NCBI GenBank assembly: GCA_035236585.1
Contig: CP141127.1
Span: 65,577,495-65,641,494, forward strand
DNA: 64,000 nt
Direction of reading: 5' to 3'
DNA from: Warburgia ugandensis
Taxonomy: Eukaryota > Streptophyta > Magnoliopsida > Canellales > Canellaceae
Position numbers and translations under genes: made by a program. Positions 10,623-23,086 of this stretch are shown piece by piece; the first letter of the stretch is position 1, and the number at the start of each line of letters is the position of its first letter. Below the pieces are notes generated by a model, which saw only the letters and a list, made by a program, of their open reading frames with translations, ran no database searches and was not told the DNA's origin.

Positions 10623-11177
10623 TTATTTTCCAGATTCTGGCCAGACGCTCATCTTCTCCTTCTCGTACTTTATAAACAAAGCGACAGCTGCTGCAACAGT
10701 ATAGATCTGTGTAAACAGAATCGGCGGGGAATGGTAGGAAATCAAACTCTTTCCAGATCCCAACTCCACCAGAATCAAAGCCGCCAAGCCCAATGCAGCC
10801 AGCCGCCCATTTAGACGCTCTGTATAGGGAGAGAATCCAAAATCGACTTTAAGACCGTCGGATACGGGCTCTTTGAGAGGGACCGGGGGTAGGAAGACAC
10901 CGCTTCCGGAGCCACCTGATTTCTTGTATTTCTTGGCCTTTCTTTGCTCTGCTTTCTTTCCTATTCCGCTTCTGTAACGGAGACGTACCTGGGTGAGTCG
11001 GTTCTCGAAGTTTTCATCAGGGCTTGGGTTGCTACTGGATTCTTTGTCAGGTTCTTGTGCTCTCGTTGAGAAAGTGGATTGTTGTTGTTGTTGTTGCAGT
11101 GAGGCAGAGATTAACGGTGGTGTGGGTTTCAGGGATGTTGGGAAGGAGATTTGCAGGGAGGGGATTATTGCCATCAC
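10623..11177 (-). CDS. Chloroplast one-helix, LHC-like (Lil/Hlip-type) membrane protein
   Basis: An intact 184-residue single-exon frame starts at ATG 11177 (MMAIIPSLQISF). Residues 1 to about 40 are rich in Ser, Thr, Pro and Gln with few acids, as in a chloroplast transit peptide, and include a run of six Gln at 28-33. Residues 60-86 are strongly basic (RLRYRSGIGKKAEQRKAKK). At 119-130 lies TERLNGRLAALG, which matches the E-x-x-N-G-R chlorophyll-binding helix motif of LHC-like proteins. The helix (about 124-140) is followed by SYHSPP and a second hydrophobic stretch (about 153-170), then a charged tail ending SVWPESGK. By family the likely place is the thylakoid membrane, in pigment binding, photoprotection or photosystem assembly. 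I cannot attach an established gene name. It converges on the SAC3-type gene. Light-box-like GATAAG and ACGT elements occur just upstream, but I would not rely on them. Confidence 0.82.
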   Translation of the reverse strand: MMAIIPSLQISFPTSLKPTPPLISASLQQQQQQSTFSTRAQEPDKESSSNPSPDENFENRLTQVRLRYRSGIGKKAEQRKAKKYKKSGGSGSGVFLPPVPLKEPVSDGLKVDFGFSPYTERLNGRLAALGLAALILVELGSGKSLISYHSPPILFTQIYTVAAAVALFIKYEKEKMSVWPESGK

Positions 11178-13113
11178 TCTCTCTGTTGTTGGTTTTTGGA
11201 TAAGAAATTTTGTTGGTTATTTGATCTTGGGTTCGGAAGTTCTTTTCCTTTCTTGGGTTTTTCTTCTAAATTTCCGTGACTTGGATTTGTGATCCTAGGC
11301 TAGATAACGACAATACCATCTGCGCGGTCAGTTTCTTACCATACACGCAGTGGTGATTCTGGTGAATGTACGTCATTTCATTGTCACGCTCCATGGGGAC
11401 CGTGAATTGAATTCGTTAGTGTCACAGGTGCTCACTATTCCGTCCCACACTGTCTCTAACGTCGTCTTGATCGGATGATATTAGACCTTCCGTCTAGAAA
11501 AAAATGGGAACAACTAATGTTTGTTGTACAAGATGCTGCGGATGGGATACCGTTTCGCATGGAACCAAAACCATCAGGGTCGTGTCAGAGGCGGAGCCAG
11601 AATTTGAGGGTGTGCAAAGAAGACGCCTTGCCTCTATATATATATTTTTTCTTTAAAAAATGCTATTATATTTTGGCATTTGAAAGTTTTTGAAGTTTTG
11701 CAAATTTGCCATGGGGTTTCATGAGCTTTACAAGATTGTCATTTTCTTAGTGTTCAATTCTTCTTTCCTGGTAGCCTATTCAAAAAATTTGAAATTATCC
11801 TTTTCTGGACGGATGATGGTGAACAAGAGGACTTTGTGCCTGATTTTTTAATTTGTTAATCAATAAAAATCTCTAAAATTGATGATGCTAGATAGAAGAC
11901 ATTTAGAAGAAGGACATTCAAGTCTTAGATTTTTAATTTTCATTAAAAAAAGCATAGAATGAAGAGCTTAAAATCTGCTACTTGTTACTGTTTGCATAAA
12001 CCGTAGCAATATTTTACTTATGTTTTGAAGTTGAATTTTTTTAATTTTTTATGTTTTTGATTGATCAAAAGCATTGATTATATTCTAATTAGTTTGAGGA
12101 AGAGTTTTGTATAAGTTTTTAGTAAGAAATCAAAGTTTAAATTGTTGAATTTCATTGAAGAAGCTTAACATGTACTGTTGCAAAGGTTGGTGAATATGAT
12201 ATGTTTGCGATTGAATGTCTCACTATTGTTTAGTTTTTGTTGAAATCTAACCATAAAATTAGATTCTTTGTTATCGAATTATGTTAGATAACAAGTTTTA
12301 TTGAAACTTCCCATGGGGAATTCATTGCACTTAATGGCCAAAGTCGACAACTTAATCACGCCTGCATTTGTGAGGTGGCAGGTCTGTTAGGATGCATTAA
12401 AAGAGAGAAATAGAGAAGGGTAATATCAGAATTTTGAAAAAACTAACAAGAAACAAGGATGGAAAATTAACAGAATAGTAATTTTGCAAAGCTTACGAAA
12501 ACTTAATGGCAAATTTGCAAAACTAAAAAAATGTTGGACTTTTTTTTCCAATGACATGAATGGATTATATATTACAAAACTTATGGCTAAAGTAATGGAA
12601 TGACATAGCCTAAAAGAAGATGCTTCTCGAGCATTTGAACATACAGGATCGGTATATAAATATACTTTTAAGAAAAATTTATTTGAGCATAATAATTATT
12701 AAAGTAGTGTTTACCTATATGTACAATGTTCACAAAACATCAAAACCATGTACAATTTTAGGATAGTAGAAAAATTGAATATTATTGCTTATATAAGTTA
12801 AAACTAGGGCATAACAGTAATATAATAGAAGACAAGAAAATAATCCAGAATAACAAAGGTTAGAACTTTTGATGAATGAGACTATTCGGGCAATGGCCTA
12901 TCTAGGCCACTAATAATAGGCCCTAGAAGATGAATGATTAGTCCACATTTAAGATGCGGTCCTCATGGTCTACAAAAATTGGTTGAGCGGATTCGATCAA
13001 TCAAAGGTGAGATCTTGATAGAATAAGTAGGATGCCAATGCCACTAGCATATCCTATGGTAGCATCCTAAGACAGCATTCATTCAATCTCTATAACATGG
13101 TGTTAGGGATGCC
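11178..13113. other. Promoter side of the minus-strand gene, then AT-rich sequence without genes
   Basis: Roughly 11178-11480 should hold the 5' UTR and promoter of the minus-strand gene; I could not fix a TATA box. From about 11570 the sequence becomes very AT-rich and looks repeat-derived. The block TCAGAGGCGGAGCCAGAATT near 11583 resembles a phrase common in dispersed plant repeats. I see no conserved coding frame. Confidence 0.5.
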
Positions 13114-13417
13114 TGAGATGAGATGAGATGAGATGAGATTTCATTTGAGATTATCTAAGATGAGATGAGATGAGATGAAAATGACATGCAAACTCCTAAT
13201 AGTGAGTTGGATTGATATGAGAATTTCTCATCTCATCTCAAGCACCATTAGCAATGAGTTGGGATGATATGACTTTTATCTCATCTCATCTAAAGCACTA
13301 GTAGAGTGAGATGAGCTGGTTTTCATCTAACCTCCTGAAGCACTATTAACAATGACCTGAGATGAGATGGTTTTCATCTCAGCTCACCTCAAGCTCCACT
13401 AATAATGAGATGAGGAG
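13114..13417. repeat. GATGA pentamer tract and tandem hairpin-forming units (MITE-like)
   Basis: 13114-13178 contains two runs of GAGAT/GATGA pentamers. From about 13200 to 13417 at least three units of roughly 46-53 bp follow head to tail. Each has a GATGAGATG-like left arm, a short TTTT-containing loop, a CATCTCATCTC-like right arm, and a joint of the form AAGCACTATTA-CAATGA. Each unit can fold on itself. The arms resemble ends of GAGATGAGATG-type MITEs seen in woody plants, but no clean terminal repeats or target duplication were found, so minisatellite is the safer class. Confidence 0.7.
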
Positions 13418-13581
13418 ACATTTAGAGACTCTAAAAAGGAGTATCATTGGGGAGTGCCCACATGGGACTCTATTTCCCCCTTAGATCTAACAATTAATCT
13501 TATTCACCCCTATTTGTTTAGGCTGCACATGAAAATCACACCACAAATGAATGTAAGCACTATTGAGTGTCGGACTATAGA
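13418..13581. other. Short unassigned stretch left of the Athila-like element
   Basis: No gene or recognised repeat. The true outer end of the neighbouring element may lie within it, because no target duplication could be found. Confidence 0.4.
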
Positions 13582-15010
13582 TGTAAGATCAGAACTATTA
13601 GATCAAATAGGAAATGTAGTTTGATGAAGATCTGAAAGTGAATTAAAAATCAGAAGAGAAAAAGAACAAAAATTAAACTAGTCTTGTTAGTTAAAGCTGA
13701 ACCATTGATTCAGTTTAGTTAAACTCGTCAAGGACTAATATGAAATTAATCAAGTTTTGTTGGGAAAAAGACAAAATAAGGAACATGACAAAATAGGGAA
13801 AAGATGAAATCAGGACACAGTTGGAATTAAAATAGAAGACCAAGGGTAAAATTGAAAATTTTGGGTTTTATTTTTCCATGTTTTAGCTGAGAGGAAGAGG
13901 ATGATGCTGCGTAGCTATTTGAATGATTGAAAACTAATGGGAAGAAAAGGAAATTTGGGTGAATCCAAGTTAGGTTTTCCCCTAAATATGATGAATTCCA
14001 ACAGGAAAAGATCCAGAAGAAAACTAATGAGAATTAGAAGAAGAAAAGATTCAGGAAAACTAACTATGAACAGTAAATGACAATGAATAGTGGAAGAAGG
14101 CGATGAACGAAGATGAAAACTAGGGGAAACATAGGAGTGAAAATGTGACATTGAAACAGGGGAAAAACAATGTTGTAAACACAGGGAAAATGAGTGAGCA
14201 AATAGCTGGTAAGAGAAGGGAAACACAATAATAAAAGAGGAGAAAATCTAAAGAAAGATGTTTGGGGATTGATTGAGTGGTTTGAATTAGTCTTCGTGCC
14301 TGCTCGATCAATCCCCTTCATAGGTTTAGCTCTGCCGTGGTCCTGCTCTGAAGAGAGAGTGAGTGAGAGAGAGCATGTTCACTTTCCCTTCCCTCCACAA
14401 TTTCTACCATGAAGAAGTTAGCCTTGATCTCCTCTTACAGTTCTTCTTTTATTCTCCTTCGGTCCAATTTCTAAATTCAGTTCCCATTCTAAGTTCGGTC
14501 TTCATTCCTTCTACAGCCTCATATTTTGAAGTATGCGTCCCTCTTCCATCTACAGCTTTAAGCTTCTAAAACAACCCTTTTCTCCTCCAAAATTTCTTCT
14601 TCCATGGGTTTTCTTTTTTCTAAGTTTCCTCTCCCCCCCCTCCCCCCCCTTTTTTTTTGTGAATTAGAAATCATTATACTTTAGGTTCTCTTCCATTAGG
14701 AAATCATCTCCTGTGTATATCTTGCATTGTAGGGCTGTAGGGTAAGCATGATCTTATACCAATTAGCTCAATCTGAGCTATCCAAGTTCATTCTAGTTGA
14801 TCTATAACACATAAAACCCAATCAAAATAATCTTAATCATGCTTTAATCATTTGATCAGCTCTGATGATCTTCTAACTATTAAATTTTGTAAATCAATGG
14901 TTGGATGATTAATTAAAGCTAAAATACATATTTATTCTAAAAATTCAAAATTGATCAATTAACTATCTATTTAGATGCAAATTTAGGCATTTTGAAACTA
15001 AAATTGAACA
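13582..15010 (-). repeat. Left LTR (3' LTR) of the Athila-like element
   Basis: It shares TGTAAGATCAGAAC at its left end, GGGTGAATCCAAGTT and TTTTCCCC-AAATATGATG in the middle, and ATCCAAGTTCATTCTAGTT plus TTAGATGCAAATTTAGG near its right end with the copy at 23087-24027. The copies differ in length. The inner side is followed by CTCAATGCACCCCTAAC, whose reverse complement is a weak polypurine-like tract. Confidence 0.8.
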
Positions 15011-16640
15011 CTCAATGCACCCCTAACCAACATTTTGCCAATCTTGAGCAAAACAAGTAAAAAATCAATCTCAAAATTTCAAAAAATCATTTTCAAGTCA
15101 ACTCCCATTTTTCTTAGAGAATTATCTTCAATAAATCTATCAAATTTAGCATACTAATAAAATTTTAAAATAAATTCAAAACTCATATGATAAATACATT
15201 CTAATTAAGCTTAGAACTCAGAGAGAGAGAGAGAGAGAACGTGTGTATACAGTCTATATAGACAGTAATCCTTATCTCTAAGTAGTCTATATCTTTTGAA
15301 CTTCATTTGAACTATGTTTTAACCTCATTGCTCACAATGGCATGCACTTAGAAATAAAAGTATTGATAAAGAATTTAAATCATATCTCTCTTTTAAATAT
15401 GTGAGCAGAGTTAATAAAGGTAAATTTATCTCACATATACTAATTAAGGAATGAGAGTTCATAAGGAATTTAGTTTTGATCCCTTTAAAAAGGATGCCAT
15501 CACCTTTCTGAATATTTAAATATATTACTCTTTAAATCCTATCCATTCATATCCTCATCAAGACTATATCCTCCTAGAATCAATAGGTCTTCAATTAGGA
15601 TGAAGTATAGGCTTAGGATAAGGTACAAAAGAAAGGGATATAAAGGACGTACAAAATTCTTTAAAAATAAATAGTGGTCTTGATAATTCTTCTTTACTTG
15701 TACCAAAGTGAATATTTCTTTAATTTTTTGCATATTTCAAAAATTTTTAGACTTTTTGTTCCTTTTCAGCACCTTTGGATCTCTTTGAAGAATACTTTTT
15801 TTTCTTGATATTCACTTTTTTACTTTCTTTGTAGCTAAAAGTTAGATATTCATTCATCTCTAACTTAACATTTGAATAAAATAGGAAATGAATAATCTAT
15901 ATTGGGCTCCTATGGGAAAAGGTTAATTTGGGTTTAAGAAAAAAAAAAGGCTTATATAAAAGGCTCAATTTGGTTAACTAGTGGTAAAAAATGTTATGAG
16001 ATAGACTTTATGTCTCTAAGTTTGTAAAAACATGTCTTATATCATTTCCTCGGTTTCATATAACCTATTAGATTCATTGAATGTCTATAATTTTAAAGGT
16101 AATACTCTAATAATTCAGGTAATTGGCCAAATTTAAGACTTAATGGGATCAAATTTAAATTAAGCACATTGAAGAAAAATTCAGAATACATTTATAACCT
16201 ATCAAAGAATAAATGGCCCTAAAACTCACTTAGACTCCACTGATTTTCTTCAAGATCTCTCAGTTATAACTATTTATTAATATAGATTATGCATATACAA
16301 CTATGTACAAATTGATCTACGACTTTGCTTTCATAAAATACTTTAGAAAATGAGTAAAATAATAAACTATCATATGCAATTCCATAATAAGTTAAAGTTA
16401 GCTAGATTATACTTCAAAAAATTTAATTCTCATCAAAGTGTAGGAATTGACCTAAATTTTTTTTAAAAAAAAATTTAAATATTTTTTTTAAGGAAATCAC
16501 TAAAATCAACTAAAAAATAGAATTTGTTAGAATTTTGCACTCTACAACTTGTAAGAAACATTGTCCCCAATGTTTAAAAAGTAGGACTAAAAATAAATGT
16601 GGGTGATGTAGAGCACTATTAATTTTAAAATACAAAAATT
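15011..16640 (-). other. AT-rich 3' internal region of the Athila-like element
   Basis: Between the left LTR and the integrase-like remnant. It is very AT-rich, with a short GA tract near 15221-15238. No coding sequence is recognisable. Athila-lineage elements often carry a long region here that in some members held an extra reading frame; I see no trace clear enough to name. Confidence 0.45.
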
Positions 16641-19600
16641 GATACAAAGAGATTAGATACACTCAATCTTGATAAATAGGATCATTTAGAGTTGTGGACT
16701 CAACTTTTAGATTCTCATATTTTAGGAAAGGCTTTAAACATTGACCATGCACTTTAAAAGTATGGACAATCCTAGTATCTTTAATCTTGACGATCTCATA
16801 TGGAAAAACTTCTTTGACTATACATGGATTGGTCCATTGAGAACTAAGCTTTTTTAGAAATAGGTGAAGCTTAGAATTATACAAAAGAACATTTTGGGAT
16901 AGAGTAAAGAATTTTCTCATTATGTTTTATCACAAAAAAATTTCATTTTTTCCTTATAAATCCTATTACTTTCATAAGCTTCCTGCCTAATATCTTCCAA
17001 CTCATTGAGCTAGAAATTTCTATATGAGCCTACTTCATAATGTTGAAATTAGAAGTCTTTATTGCCTAGTAGGCTCTATGTTCCAATTCCACTACCAAGT
17101 GGTAAGCCTTACTATATACAATACAACATGGATACATACCAATCGGAGTTTAGTGTGCAATCCTGTAAGCCAAAAGCACATTGATTAGTCTAAGAGGCCA
17201 ATCCTTATGATTTGGATTAACAGTCTTTTGTATAATGCTTTATAGCCTGATTAAATACCTTTAGTTGTCCACTTGTTTGTGGGTGATGTTGTGTTGCAAC
17301 TTTATGAGTGATCTTATATTTTTTCATGGGTGCTTCAAAAGCTTTGTTGCAGAAGTGTGTATCACTATCACTTATGATGGCTCGAGGCATCCCAAATTTA
17401 GAAAAATATTTTCTTTTAAAAATTTAATAAGTATTTTATGGTCATTATGCTTACATGGGACAACCTAAATCCATTTGGACACATATTCTATGGTCAATAA
17501 GATATAAATGTAGACAAAAGAAGGTAGGAATGGTTACATGAAATCAATACCCCAATAGTTAAAGACCTTGATAACAAGGATAGGGTTTAAAGACATCATA
17601 TTTCTTCATGTTATTCCTCCTAACTTTTAACATTGCTCACATGTTTTACAAAACAAATGTGTGTCTTTAAACAATGAAGGCAAGTAAAAACGACATTGCA
17701 AAATCTTTATAGCAATTTTTTGTGTAGAAAAATGTCCACCACATACTTCTGAATGACGGAAGGAGATGAAACTATTTTGCTCTAAGTATGGTATACATCT
17801 CCTAATTATTTGATTAGGGCAGTACTTAAATAGGTATGGATCATCCTAGAAGTACTGTTTAGCATTAGAAAATAATTTTTGTTTTTTTAATTTGTTCTAA
17901 TGTTCAAGAATCTTCCTTGTGACTAAATACTTTGCAACTTCAGAAAACTAGGGATGATGGGAGGCATGAAAAAGTTGCTCATCATGGAAAGTGTCTTTAA
18001 TTGACAACTCATCCAAAGGTTCTGTTAGGATTAGGTGAGACAAGTGGTCAGCTATAACATTCTATACTCCCTTTTTATCTTATATTTTAATGTCAAACTC
18101 TTAGAGTAGAAGAATTTATCTAGCGAGTCTAATCTTAGCATCCTTCTTGGAAAGAAGGTACTTAAGGACCGAGTGATTAGTGAACATGACTTTCTTAGAA
18201 CCAACCAAGTAAGACCTGAACTTATCTAATGCGAAGACAAGTACAAATAGTTCTTTCTCTACAGTGGAATAGTTCATCTAAGTGTTATTGAGGGTCCTAC
18301 TTGTATAGTAGATGACATATGATTTTTTCTCCTTTCTCTATACTAATACTACTCAATAGCATAATCACTGCCATTGCACATGATTTCAAAGGGTAGGCTC
18401 CAATCAAGTGACAGCATAATAGGTGCAGTGGTCAACTTGTCTTTTAGCTTTGTAAAAGCTTTCCTACAATCATCAATCCACTCTAAAGGGGCATCCTCTA
18501 TAAGGAGGTGACACAATGGTGTGGATATAACAATAGACTATTCAATGAACCTCCTATATAATCCTGCAGGATCTAGGAAAGAGTGAATGTTCCTAACAGA
18601 TTTGAGGGTGTGTAGATAGGCAATTAAGTCAACTTTGGATCTATCTACCTCTATTCTTTTAGAGGACACTATGGCTAAGAACAATTCTCTTAGGAACCAT
18701 GAAATGACACTTCTCCCAATTAAGCACTAGGTTCTTTTCTTCACAACAACAAAAGACTTTTCTTAGATTATCAAAACATGTTTCAAATGAATCCTCAAAT
18801 ACAAAAAAGTTATCCATAAAAACCTCTAAAATTGTCTCTACCATATCACTAAAAATACTAAGCATGAATCTCTAAAAAGTGGTGGGAGCATTATATAATC
18901 CAAATAGCATCCTTTTATAAGCCAAAGTGCCAAAAGGACATGTGAAGGTGGTCTTTTCTTGATCTTCAAGTGCAATTTCTATTTGGTTATACACTAAGTA
19001 ACCATCTAGAAAATAGTAATACTAATATCTTGCAACCCTTTCTAACATCTAATCAACAAAGAGCAAAGAAAAATGGTCCTTCTTAGTGACTTCATTCAAC
19101 TTTCTAGAGTTAATGCACATATGCCAACTATTGGTAACTCTAATAGGAATTAATTCATTGTTGGCAGTAATGATCGTTATCACTCCAGACTTCTTGGGAA
19201 CTACTTGAGCTGGACTCCCCCATTTTCTATCACTTATGAGATAGATGATCCCCACATCAAGCAACTTAAGGATTTCTACTAGGACAACATCCTTTATATT
19301 AGTATTTAACCTTTGTTGTAGTTGATGACATGGTTTAAAATCATCCCCCATATAAATCCTATGGTTATAGATTAAAGGGTTAATGCCCTTTATATCAGCA
19401 ATGCTTCATCCTATAACATCCTTGTGTTCCTTTAAATTGTCTATTAATTGTTCCTTCTAAGATGTTTCTAATTGGGAGAAAATTATCATAAGAAAATTCT
19501 TTTTTTCTCCTAAATATGTATATTCTGAATCTGATGATAGATTTTTTAATTCAAGCTTAGGAGGTTCAATTGATGATGGAAGGGGAGTGCTTTCCCTTGG

Positions 19601-22600
19601 TGGAAGTTCCCAAAAATAAGGTTTTCCTTTTCTGTATTCATGATAGGAACATAATCAAGGAGGGCATTAACTTTCTCTATAAATGCATCATCATTAAACA
19701 ATTAAAGTGGGCCAAATAGGCCTCAAGTGGGTCTGCTAAGGCTACTTACAAATCTTAAAGATATTTAGCTTTAGTGTCATATTACCAAAGGATAACTTCA
19801 TGACACCATTTCTGTAGTTAATTAAGGGATTAGACGTAGCCAAAATGGTCATCCCAAAATGACCAGTATCTCATTGTTCTCATTCGCCATTGGTTGTGTA
19901 TCCATAACTAGAAAATCTATAGTAAAGTAGAACTGTTCTACCTAAGCACATCTTTTATTACCCCTCTTGATATCTTTATAGAATAGTCAGCAAGCTGGAG
20001 TATAGTAGAAGTAGGTTTAAACTCACCGAGGCCTAATTATTCACACATCAAGTAGAGTAGTAGGTTAACACTAGTTCCTAAACCAAGCAAAGATTGATTA
20101 ATCTTGTAGTTTCTAGTAATGCAAGTGAGAGTGCGCAACCTAGATCTTTATATTTTGGTGGTGTATGATATTAAAAATGAAGCTAACTGCTCTATAAAAA
20201 AATGCCTTTTAAATATTTAATCTTCATTTTATGGTGCAGAGGTCTTTTAAAAATTTGGCATATGATAATATTTTATTTTATTTTTATAGTGTTCAAGATT
20301 AGTACATTGATCTTGACTTGCTTGAAAAATTTTAAAATCTCATTATTAGATGTAGGCTTTGAAGCTTAACACTTTTGAGGTAATGTAGTAGGAAATAGAC
20401 ATGGTTCAATAAGTGGAGTGGAGTCTTTCACTTTGGATTTTTAATTTTGTTTAGCGGGTCTTTCTACTTTATTAGTCTTTAGTGAGTCATCTTTTTCAGT
20501 TCCTTTAATACTCCTAAGAATGATAACAACCTTAGTTTGTTCTTTACTAGAACTTGATGATGCATTATTTCCAATCATAGGCACACCCTTAGGGTTAGCT
20601 TGTGGTTGAGCTGAGAACTTCTCTTTTTCCATATTTTGCTTCATTTGAGTCATCATATTTTTCATTTCATTCATAGACTATGTGGCTTATTTTAATTGGA
20701 CTTCTAATTGAGAAGTTGTGCTACATTCAAGTACATAAATGTTAATGAGGATTCTATTAGGCTTAGGTTATTCCCTTTCTCATTAAAGGATAAAGCCAAA
20801 TCATGGCTTAATTATTTAAAGGTTGGTTCCACTGCCACATCCTCACTTGGCTTTGAATAGGTTAATGAATCCTATCCTCTACATGCCTCTTGGATAGGAG
20901 AAAGTAAGGTCAAGGAGCTTGGTTGTGAGATAGTGTTAGTGGGTCCATTTCTCAAACTAAAATTAGGATGGTTTTTTTATTTGGGATTAGACATCTTAGA
21001 GTATGAAGAAAGGTATTTTATATGAATTTAGAGCATTAGCATGATCATGAAGTACCTCATGGAATGCTGGAATGGCGGGACATTCCTAAGTAAGGTATGC
21101 AAAATTTCCACAGATGCTACACACCTATTCATCCTTTTTAAGAGATATTCTTCCACATTTATCTGGCCACTAATTTTTGAGCTAAGGATGCAACTCTGAG
21201 ATTAAGTTAATCTTTAGCAGACATGACGTACATGCCTCCCTTAGTATGGGTGGTGGGCTTGGGCCTATCTGGGTGTTCTACTCTATCTGAGTTAGCCCAA
21301 GTTTGTGCACTTTCAGCTACCCCTTCCAAATACTCTTTTGCCTCCTTTAGTTGTTTGTTCAAAGAGTTCTTATTACACATCATCTCTATGAACTAACGCA
21401 TATCAAAGCCCCTCATAGAAGAAGCTAATGACCCACTATGATTCATAGCTGTAGTGTGGGCATATGAGTAATAGATCTTTGAACCTTTTTCAGCATTGGT
21501 AGAATAACTCTTTATCTTTTTGAATAAAAAAATACCCTTTATGATGTAACCTAAATGCCGTTGATGGGTAATAATAGAGCACAAAATTCAAACAACCTAA
21601 GGCTAGTAAGCAAATAATTTGATTGTCTTAAATTCGCATGGGGGAGAAGCTTTTAATTTATCCTAATATACTCCTATTTTCTAGACTTGCCCCATCACCT
21701 ATTAGTTAGATCTTAACTTAACCAGCAGCTTCACATCCTCCTTAGCTAGCCGTAAGTAGTTTAAGTCATAGAATGTGCTAACAGAATTAGTTGTTTAAAT
21801 ATTAGTTAGATAGGGCTCACTAGAGTGTAATGGGTCATCTCCTTCCATGAGGGTCCTAGGAGCATGTGATGACCTCTATATATCTCTTTTAATTGATTTT
21901 AAATTAATTTCAAAGCTGGGTTAGGTGCTTGTAGTGATTATCCTAGGTGGACTGATGAAATTCACCCTTGATCTTGTGGGGTAGAGTGACCCTACTAATT
22001 AATTTCCTCACCCTATGGTAGTTTGATCACCATATGAATCACCTTAAAGCAATAGACATTCCCTAAAAATCCAATTAAAAACAATAAACTAATGCACATC
22101 TTAAAATGCAACAGATATAAAATATGCTATCTATATGCAATATAATACAAAACAATGTAAACTTATTCCAATAATGCAAACCTTAATCTAGGAATTATAA
22201 GGAGTTAGGATTTCTTATAGTGGGGTCTTGGAAAAGATCTTCTTGTATAAGGGTGGGAACATTTACATTCCACTTCAACTTCTAGGTTACAATGATCCAC
22301 CCTGACCTGTATTATTATAATCCTTTTAAATGAATTTTGATTAATAAAAAATATAATATGTCCTCACTATAGTTTAATCAAAACAAAAATTTGGCTATCC
22401 TAATTGAGATCCTCCTTGAATTTCTTCTTCTTCTTCTTCTTTTTCCAATTTCTTGCAAAAAAAAGAGTAGCAATAAGTACCAAATTTAGAAAAAAGAGTG
22501 ATTATCATAGAAAATTTGAAAAATTCACTTAAAAATACCTAGAATCTAAAATAATGTTGTTCCTAAAATGTTTAAGTTTTTAGTTTTTTTAAATTTTTTA

Positions 22601-22654
22601 AAATTTGGATTTTTTTATATTAAATTTTATGAAAACTCCATTGCAGGTCCCTAA

Positions 22655-23086
22655 AAATGATAACAAAAACTTATTGAGTGCTTTTTACAAGTGCACAAGC
22701 TATTGTAGCATATTTTGTGCAAGTACGGGTTGATCCTACGAACATGTGACTTAAAAAGTGAAATTTAAATAAATAAAAATTAAAAAAATTATCTAACATC
22801 AAAATAAAAACTTACATCTATTGATTAACTAAAAGTACATGATTTTGACTTCAAAAGAAAGGGAATTGAACAAAATAACAACTAAAATCAACTTTCCTAG
22901 CTTGATTGTACAAAATTCTTCAAATTTGAACACATCCAAGTCAATCAACCTTTATCAATCTATCATTGATAACTTTGATTACGGATCCAATGGTTGGATT
23001 GAGAAAATATTTTAAAAAAGTTGATGATCTAGATCAATGGATTAATTGAGATTTGGAAGAGTTAGATTGACTATTGGGACTTCAGG
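22655..23086 (-). other. Region with a CAAGTGCAC block at the 5' side of the Athila-like element
   Basis: ACAAGTGCACAAGCTATTGT and GGTTGATCC about 40 bases later match the pattern at the left edge of the repeats at 47012 and 57717. This suggests the right LTR of the Athila-like element really starts near 22655, or that the two families share this LTR-edge module. Confidence 0.45.

Noticed and set aside
11036-11292. Plus-strand frame opposite the start of the LHC-like gene
   Set aside because: It is the shadow of the minus-strand gene; the Cys run is the complement of its Gln codons.
11575-11610. TCAGAGGCGGAGCCAGAATT block as the end of a named transposon
   Set aside because: The phrase is familiar from plant repeats, but I could not find ends, a target duplication or a partner copy.
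13915-14569. Several 60-100 residue frames in the left LTR of the Athila-like element
   Set aside because: They lie wholly within a sequence repeated at the other end of the element, are low-complexity, and are not conserved as frames in the other copy.
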